Assembly: GCA_032117095.1 (NCBI GenBank)
Contig: JAULZZ010000007.1
Span: 1 to 9,222, forward strand
Length of the DNA: 9,222 nucleotides
Direction of reading: 5' to 3'
Origin: REEB470 sp032117095
GTDB lineage: Bacteria > Bacillota > Bacilli > Paenibacillales > YIM-B00363
Made by a program: the position numbers and the translations under genes. Below, piece by piece: positions 4,980 to 9,222 of this stretch. The notes beneath the pieces are model-generated. The model made no database searches. It had not been told where the DNA came from and was given only the letters and a program-made list of their open reading frames with translations. The first letter of the stretch is position 1. The number at the start of each line of letters is the position of its first letter.

Positions 4980-6458
4980 ATGATTTCTTTAGAAGTGGGG
5001 GGGGTCGTAGCACAACGGTATGCAGTATGCGGACGTGTAGGAGAAGGGGGTATGGGGGTTGTGTATGCGGTGAAAGATCAACGATTACACGGTGCGCTGT
5101 GGGCGATGAAATGGCAGCAAAATGCGACGGTTGCGATGCAAGAAGCCAAGCTTCTCCTTTCTTTGCGTCATCAGGCGATCCCCCGACTCGTGGATGCTTT
5201 TGCATATGAGGGGGGGATGTGCTTGGTGATGGATTATATTCAAGGGCAATCATTATTGGGGCGTTCGGCGCGTGAAGCACATCGGATGTCGTGGCAGTGT
5301 GCGGTACGCTATGCGATCGATGTGTGTGCGGTGTTGGCTTATTTGCATGCACAAAATCCGATGATTGTCTTTCGGGATTTAAAACCTTCACACATTCTGA
5401 TCGATGTGCATGATCGTATACATTTGATCGATTTTGGGATTGCACGTACGCACAAAGCAGGGCATATGCACGACACAGTCCACATGGGGTCGATCGGATT
5501 TGCTTCTCCCGAATTGCGTGCACATGCGCAAACCGATGCGCGTACAGACATTTATGCGTTAGGATGTGTGTTATTTTTTGTACTTAGTGGGGGTCGGTAT
5601 TATCCACTCACCCAAGGGAAGGTGTCAACGCATATTACGGATGTGCCCGCATCGCTGTGCGAGACGCTTACACATATGTTGCACCCCGAGATGGCGCAAC
5701 GGATTGGGGACGTACGGTGCGTGCAACAGCAATTTGAACGGCTTTTGGCAACCCACTCCCCCTCTGTGGGTTCCTATTTTTTGCCGTCCTGCACGTCCGA
5801 TACGGACGAGGTGTTCTCCGATGTGCAGACGTTTGTCCAAGGAACACATGCGGCTACACGATCACAACATTCCTTTATTTTGGTCGTCTGTGGTGTGTTT
5901 TCTGGCGCAGGAGCTACGGTCATCGCACACAGTGTGGTGTATGCACTGCATCAAGCCAAACAACAAGCAACATACGTTTGTCTAGCGGAACAGGCAACGA
6001 AATCCCATCCTGCACGATCGGCTTGGTGCACACGTATGCATCACGAAGAACAGGGCGGTTCTCCCTCTTGGATCATCCTCGATGCAGGTGGGGCATGGTC
6101 GCCGGATGTGTGTGATTCTTGGTGTACTATGGTCGATGGGGTCGTGGCGGTCGTTTCCCCCGATGTGCGTCAGTTGGAAAAACCGTCTGCAATTTGTCGA
6201 TGGCAACGGCTGCATGCCATAAAAAAACGTGTTTTTTGGGTCGCAAATCGGCTGCCTCGACGGATAGCAGTACCCCATTTTCATGCGATGTTCCCCAACG
6301 AAGTAGACGTACGCATGCCCGAGATGGACTATGAAGACGGGTTGACAGCGCAGTGGTCGGGGCACGTGTTGCCACGATCACGTGTTGCAAAAAAGACGAT
6401 ATTGCGCGTCGTGACTCCCCTGATCCAGCGATGGGTTGCGTCGTATGCGCGGAGGTAA
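4980..6458 (+). CDS. Hanks-type Ser/Thr protein kinase fused to a degenerate CpaE/MinD-like P-loop domain
   Basis: The 492-residue product starts at ATG 4980 after a GGGGGAGGAG RBS. The kinase domain spans about 12-258: glycine loop GRVGEGGMGVVY (18-29), K44 in WAMKW, probable αC glutamate E55, catalytic loop FRDLKPSH (131-138), DFG 151-153, SPE 176-178, D190 in DIYALGCVL, and R241. The loop asparagine (HRDxKxxN) is histidine here (H138). There is no transmembrane helix or PASTA repeat, so it is cytoplasmic. After a linker (260-297) comes an α/β domain: Walker-A-like VCGVFSGAGATVIA (303-316) without the P-loop lysine, Walker-B-like WIILDAGG (364-371) and a VFWVANRLP segment (418-426). These resemble the CpaE/TadZ/MinD group. 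With cpaE- and cpaF-like genes downstream, a regulatory role in a Tad-type machine is likely but inferred. It is separated from them by 565 bp and a separate promoter. Confidence 0.88.
   Translation: MISLEVGGVVAQRYAVCGRVGEGGMGVVYAVKDQRLHGALWAMKWQQNATVAMQEAKLLLSLRHQAIPRLVDAFAYEGGMCLVMDYIQGQSLLGRSAREAHRMSWQCAVRYAIDVCAVLAYLHAQNPMIVFRDLKPSHILIDVHDRIHLIDFGIARTHKAGHMHDTVHMGSIGFASPELRAHAQTDARTDIYALGCVLFFVLSGGRYYPLTQGKVSTHITDVPASLCETLTHMLHPEMAQRIGDVRCVQQQFERLLATHSPSVGSYFLPSCTSDTDEVFSDVQTFVQGTHAATRSQHSFILVVCGVFSGAGATVIAHSVVYALHQAKQQATYVCLAEQATKSHPARSAWCTRMHHEEQGGSPSWIILDAGGAWSPDVCDSWCTMVDGVVAVVSPDVRQLEKPSAICRWQRLHAIKKRVFWVANRLPRRIAVPHFHAMFPNEVDVRMPEMDYEDGLTAQWSGHVLPRSRVAKKTILRVVTPLIQRWVASYARR
4997..5004 (+). 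repeat. G8 homopolymer at codons 6-9 of the kinase gene
   Basis: Eight consecutive G lie within the first ten codons; a G7 occurs in the same gene at 5210-5216. A one-base length change would shift the frame before the kinase domain. Slippage-based switching is possible but unproven, since G7 runs also occur elsewhere in the window. Confidence 0.4.
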
Positions 6459-6462
6459 TGCG

Positions 6463-6558
6463 AAACACGGATTAAAAACATCGATGCAAAGGGCTTCCCT
6501 TTTGCGAGAAAGCACAGTAATTTTTAACCAATAGGATTCCTGCATTCAAACCGTGTTT
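6463..6558 (+). repeat. R1 dispersed palindromic repeat, complete copy
   Basis: The 96-bp unit starts 5 nt after the kinase stop codon. Its ends AAACACGG (6463-6470) and CCGTGTTT (6551-6558) are perfectly complementary. TTAAAAA/TTTTTAA pair further in, and a central GCAAAGGG/CCCTTTTGC hairpin (6486-6504) is possible. The right part is nearly identical to the copy at 2457-2551 and the middle is diverged. Relative to that copy one arm pair changes from T-A to G-C, keeping the pairing. Confidence 0.75.
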
Positions 6559-6693
6559 AGTATTAGTATAGATCATACCTCTTCGTTTTTTATACTATAT
6601 TTATAAGATATGAATAATGATTTTAATCCATATTTTTATTTATTATAAAATGCATACCTCTGGTTGTATTTTTTCATTAATCGATTAGTATAC
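6559..6693. other. AT-rich intergenic stretch, no gene seen
   Basis: The stretch is strongly AT-rich (for example around 6590-6655) with no open frame I would support. It contains a 10-bp perfect palindrome, TAATCGATTA (6678-6687). It separates R1 from R2 and could be a spacer or a protein-binding region. Confidence 0.4.
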
Positions 6694-6789
6694 GGCACTT
6701 CTATAAACCAATTTGTAAAAAATCATCTGTCCGTAAACATGCGCATTTTTTCGTATGTTTATGAGTAGAATGCACTTTATAGAGGTGCC
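6694..6789 (+). repeat. R2 96-bp palindromic repeat, copy 2 (upstream of the cpaE-like gene)
   Basis: The terminal inverted repeats are GGCACTTCTATAAA (6694-6707) and the complement of 6776-6789 (GGCACCTCTATAAA), 13 of 14 matching. The centre can fold through TAAACAT (6733-6739) and ATGTTTA (6755-6761). It is the same length as copy 1 at 4047-4142 and in opposite orientation on the chromosome. Both copies point the same end toward the downstream gene. Confidence 0.85.
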
Positions 6790-6878
6790 CTAAAGGTTGG
6801 GTAGTTTGGCTGAAAAAAGACTGCAAAACAGTAAAAATATACGTGTTCCGTGATTGCCTGCCATCTTTTCATCGCGAC

Positions 6879-6907
6879 TTGCAATGGCAGGGGATATCGG
6901 GTATGAT
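6879..6907 (+). promoter_or_regulatory. Promoter of the cpaE-like/cpaF-like unit
   Basis: TTGCAA (6879-6884), a 17-nt spacer and TATGAT (6902-6907) are present. The predicted start (about 6913-6914) coincides with the first base of the long leader hairpin described next. Confidence 0.65.
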
Positions 6908-6912
6908 ATACA

Positions 6913-7000
6913 GCATATGCGTTAAGCGATACGGAAGCACCGTAGACAATGTAGTCTTGCGGTGCTTTTGTGTCGTTTTTTCGCTTTTCTAGCGATATGC
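6913..7000 (+). promoter_or_regulatory. Structured 88-nt leader of the cpaE-like gene
   Basis: Nested helices are GCATAT(g)CGTTA 6913-6924 with TAGCGATATGC 6990-7000; AGCGA 6925-6929 with TCGCT 6981-6985; AAGCACCG 6935-6942 with CGGTGCTT 6960-6967; and AGAC 6944-6947 with GTCT 6954-6957, capped by a 6-nt loop. The T-rich stretch after the third helix (TTTTGTGTCGTTTTTT) would also let the inner hairpin act as an intrinsic terminator. The RBS (GGAGGG 7011-7016) remains free. I matched no riboswitch class. Roles in mRNA stability, attenuation or protein binding are all open. Confidence 0.6.
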
Positions 7001-7023
7001 ACGGAAAAAAGGAGGGAAGTCCG

Positions 7024-8091
7024 ATGTCATGGCGCATCGTATTGTGGGATGCAGCGGAGGAGTATGCACACGGGGTAGCGAGTTATGTCCGTGAGAGCGA
7101 GTGGCGCAAGCAGTTTACGTGCATCGTCTGTCACTGTGCAGATGCGGTAAAAACGTACGTGCAAGGGGGCATTGACGTGTTGGTCGTGCAGGAGGGGTTG
7201 CGTGCGGAGGACATGGCGTATATTGCCACGTTATGTGTTCCTGTCGTCGTATGCAGTGCACATCCCCCCGCATGCCCCGTGTCCTGGACGTATGTATGGA
7301 AGTACACGCCGATGCCAGAAGTGATGAACACGTGGTTTCGTCTCTGTGCAGCACACGGAGGAAAACGGACGAGACCGTATGTCGTCGGGGTGTGGTCCAC
7401 GTGTGGCGGGGTGGGGACGACGACGATCACCACACGATTGGCGGAATGGAGTGTGCGGGGGGGCGCACATACGTTTTTGATGCGTCGCGAGTGGAAGGAA
7501 GAGTCGTTGCGTGTCGACAGCGTATCGCACAATCTGAGTGAGTGGCTGTATGCATGGCGTCAAGGAAAATCCACCGTTGCCGCACAAGGCACGGACGTAC
7601 AGGAAAATGGTAGTTTGGGTGCGCGTCTTCATCGCTTTACAGCCGATACGTCCCTCTATGAATGGGCCACAATGGACAAAGATGCGGTTGCCACAACGTT
7701 CGATCGAGTCGGTTCCCTGCCGTGTTCTGTCGTGTACGTGGATGCAGGGGCGGGATGGAGTGCGCTTGCAGAGACCACGTGGGGACGTGCGGATGTGTTG
7801 ATCGCCGTGACTGGTGCCGATGCAGATGCACAAGCCCATTTGCACCGATGGATGGAGGAATGGCCCGGTTTTTCCCCAGACGATGGATTGGCTATCAAAA
7901 TGCTACATGTACGGAACAAGTGCATTTCACAACTTCCCGATGCACAACCGTACAGTTTGCCGTACGTGCCCGAATGGAAATTTCAGCATACGTACGACGA
8001 TCCGCTCTTTTCTCATGCACTGCAATCGGTCGTCGAGGAGGTGCGTCAGCGATGGATTCACGGATCACCACAAGCACGATGGAGCAGTTAA
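7024..8091 (+). CDS. cpaE: CpaE/TadZ-like pilus assembly ATPase with divergent P-loop
   Basis: In Tad/Flp pilus systems CpaE/TadZ is a MinD/ParA-type protein that places the secretion machine at a site on the membrane. The 355-residue product starts at ATG 7024, 7 nt after GGAGGG. Residues 1 to about 95 have an alternating β/α pattern with DVLVVQEG and VPVVVCSAH strands. This is like the atypical receiver domain found at the N-terminus of CpaE, but without a clear phosphoacceptor cluster. The P-loop domain follows: GVWSTCGGVGTTTIT (122-136) resembles the Walker A of CpaE (GGVG-[AT]-[ST]-T). The usual GKT lysine is replaced by threonine and the deviant signature lysine is absent. Walker B is VVYVDAG (237-243, D240). 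The carboxy-terminal ATPase part is diverged, so nucleotide hydrolysis is doubtful. The next gene overlaps it by 40 nt, so the two are co-transcribed. Confidence 0.75.
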   Translation: MSWRIVLWDAAEEYAHGVASYVRESEWRKQFTCIVCHCADAVKTYVQGGIDVLVVQEGLRAEDMAYIATLCVPVVVCSAHPPACPVSWTYVWKYTPMPEVMNTWFRLCAAHGGKRTRPYVVGVWSTCGGVGTTTITTRLAEWSVRGGAHTFLMRREWKEESLRVDSVSHNLSEWLYAWRQGKSTVAAQGTDVQENGSLGARLHRFTADTSLYEWATMDKDAVATTFDRVGSLPCSVVYVDAGAGWSALAETTWGRADVLIAVTGADADAQAHLHRWMEEWPGFSPDDGLAIKMLHVRNKCISQLPDAQPYSLPYVPEWKFQHTYDDPLFSHALQSVVEEVRQRWIHGSPQARWSS

Positions 8092-9222
8092 AAGCGCGCA
8101 TTCGCCAGGAAGTAGATTTTTCCACCTCATGCACCGATGAACAATTTCTCGCCGCAGTGGAGCGTCTCATGGCCCCACAGGCACAAGCCCAACGGTGGAG
8201 CTCGCTAGAACGCGTGTACGTTGCCAACTATCTGATGGCGTATTTTCGTGGATTCGATGCGATCGCCCCGTTGATTGCCGATGACGAAGTGACGGAGATC
8301 ATGGTCAATGGGCCAGAACACATTTTTTTTGAGCGACACGGTGAAATGCATCGGTATGACGCCACGTTTGAAAATCATGGTCGGGTAGAACATCTCATCC
8401 AACGCATCGTGGCCCAAGTCAACCGCTCGATCAACGAAGCACATCCGCTGGTCGATGCGCGCCTGCCAGATGGTTCCCGTGTACATGCCGTATTGCAGCC
8501 GATCGCCCTCAATGGTCCGATTATGACCATCCGTAAATTTCCTGCCCACCCGTGGACGATGGAACATCTGATCGCAAAAGGCGCACTATGTGCCGACGCA
8601 GCGGCGTTGTGCACACAGCTCGTGAAGTCCAAGTACAACATTTTCGTCTCTGGCGGGACGGGCTCAGGGAAGACAACCTTCCTCAATGTCTTGGCGCAAA
8701 GTATCGGATCACATGAACGCGTGATTACGATCGAAGATGCGGCCGAATTGCAACTGCGACACCTCACCAACGTTGTCATCTTAGAAACCCGCCCTCCCAA
8801 TGCCGAAGGAAAAGGAGCATTGACGATGCGCCAACTGCTACGTGCCGCCTTACGCATGCGCCCCGATCGGATTGTCGTGGGGGAAGTGCGAGGCAACGAG
8901 GCGTTGGACATGCTGCAAGCGATGAACACCGGCCACGAAGGGTCGCTGTCCACAGGACACGCCAATTCGGTGCTGGACATGCTGCGGCGGTTAGAAACGA
9001 TGATGTGTATCGGGAGCGAGTTGCCCCTTTATGCGATCCAACAACACATTGCTTCGGCCCTCCATATTGTCATCCATTTGTCTCGAACTGCGGACCATCG
9101 ACGCAAAGTGACGGAAATTTGTGAAGTCGTGCGTGTGGAGGAGGGACAGTATTTGGTAAATCCACTGTATGTTTGGCAGGGGGACCATACCGGCGGGACG
9201 TTGGTGTCAACGGGTCGTGCAC
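8052..9222 (+). CDS. cpaF: CpaF/TadA-type secretion ATPase, 3' end outside the window
   Basis: This hexameric type II/IV secretion ATPase would drive pilus assembly or protein export at the inner face of the membrane. The frame is open from 8052 to the window edge (390 codons). ATG 8052 is chosen because a near-perfect AGGAGGTG (8036-8043) lies 8 nt upstream; ATG 8079 is the alternative. Landmarks are the N-terminal VTEIMVNG block (about 80-87), DARLPDGSRVHAV, TIRKF (159-163), Walker A GGTGSGKTT (201-209), TIEDAAELQL, and the RPDRIVVGEVRG Walker B with catalytic E278. The His box GHEGSLSTGHANS (294-306) is also present. All key residues are intact. Start overlap with the cpaE-like gene indicates translational coupling. 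TadB/TadC-like membrane genes would be expected next. Confidence 0.94.
   Translation, partial: MDSRITTSTMEQLKARIRQEVDFSTSCTDEQFLAAVERLMAPQAQAQRWSSLERVYVANYLMAYFRGFDAIAPLIADDEVTEIMVNGPEHIFFERHGEMHRYDATFENHGRVEHLIQRIVAQVNRSINEAHPLVDARLPDGSRVHAVLQPIALNGPIMTIRKFPAHPWTMEHLIAKGALCADAAALCTQLVKSKYNIFVSGGTGSGKTTFLNVLAQSIGSHERVITIEDAAELQLRHLTNVVILETRPPNAEGKGALTMRQLLRAALRMRPDRIVVGEVRGNEALDMLQAMNTGHEGSLSTGHANSVLDMLRRLETMMCIGSELPLYAIQQHIASALHIVIHLSRTADHRRKVTEICEVVRVEEGQYLVNPLYVWQGDHTGGTLVSTGRA

Noticed and set aside
4858..5523. 221-codon minus-strand frame opposite the kinase gene
   Set aside because: It overlaps the terminator and the kinase N-terminus, is rich in His/Pro/Ser with no domain pattern, and is antisense to conserved kinase motifs.
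6777..7037. 86-codon minus-strand frame across the cpaE leader
   Set aside because: It runs through the R2 end, the promoter and the structured leader, and has no RBS. The start lies inside the cpaE-like gene.
7231..7845. 204-codon minus-strand frame opposite the cpaE-like gene
   Set aside because: Shadow of the sense coding region, with Arg/Cys/His/Thr-rich low-complexity content and no RBS.
8375..8980. 201-codon minus-strand frame opposite the cpaF-like gene
   Set aside because: Antisense to the Walker A, Walker B and His box of CpaF; it has no family resemblance of its own.
1..9222. tRNA, rRNA genes or a CRISPR array
   Set aside because: No cloverleaf with a GTTCRA-type T-arm, no rRNA-like conserved block and no regularly spaced direct repeats were seen.

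Overview
The window looks like a chromosomal segment of a Gram-positive bacterium of the Bacillota. Strong AAAGGAG/AGGAGGTG ribosome binding sites precede nearly every gene. Promoters have TTGACA-TATAAT form, terminators are T-rich hairpins, and the sucrose phosphorylase is of streptococcal/Bacillota type. Genus cannot be fixed by eye; an environmental Bacilli lineage carrying Tad-type pilus genes is my guess. The best-known genes are sucrose phosphorylase, SelO and CpaF. Short mobile elements are dense for so small a region.

Layout. 1-120: left end of a probable IS3-like insertion sequence, reading out of the window on the minus strand. 121-480: a half copy of a dispersed palindromic repeat (R1), a good promoter and a 170-nt leader. 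481-1971: sucrose phosphorylase, probably started at a CTG codon. 2095-2130: terminator. 2163-2453: a 291-bp miniature IS630-like element with 32-bp inverted ends and a stub of the transposase HTH. 2457-2551: a full R1 copy. 2556-4028 (minus): SelO protein AMPylase. 4047-4142: first copy of a second 96-bp palindromic repeat (R2). 4472-4756: a small winged-helix-like protein with its own promoter and terminator. 4980-6458: a soluble Hanks-type Ser/Thr kinase fused to a CpaE/MinD-like P-loop domain. 6463-6558 and 6694-6789: another R1 and another R2. 6879-7023: promoter plus a leader that folds almost entirely into one long hairpin. 7024-8091: CpaE/TadZ-like protein. 8052-9222: CpaF/TadA secretion ATPase, cut by the window edge.

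How the genes fit. The right third appears to be the start of a Tad/Flp (type IVc) pilus or related secretion locus. CpaE/TadZ localises the machine, CpaF powers it, and the membrane components (TadB/TadC, pilins) would be expected beyond 9222. The kinase upstream carries a degenerate CpaE-like domain at its C-terminus, so it may be a regulatory paralogue acting on the same machine. This kinase-P-loop fusion beside cpaE/cpaF is the most interesting protein observation. The small repeats R1 and R2, each present more than once within 9 kb, and the structured cpaE leader are the most interesting non-coding ones. The left two thirds are unrelated single-gene units (sucrose catabolism, SelO) separated by mobile-element debris.
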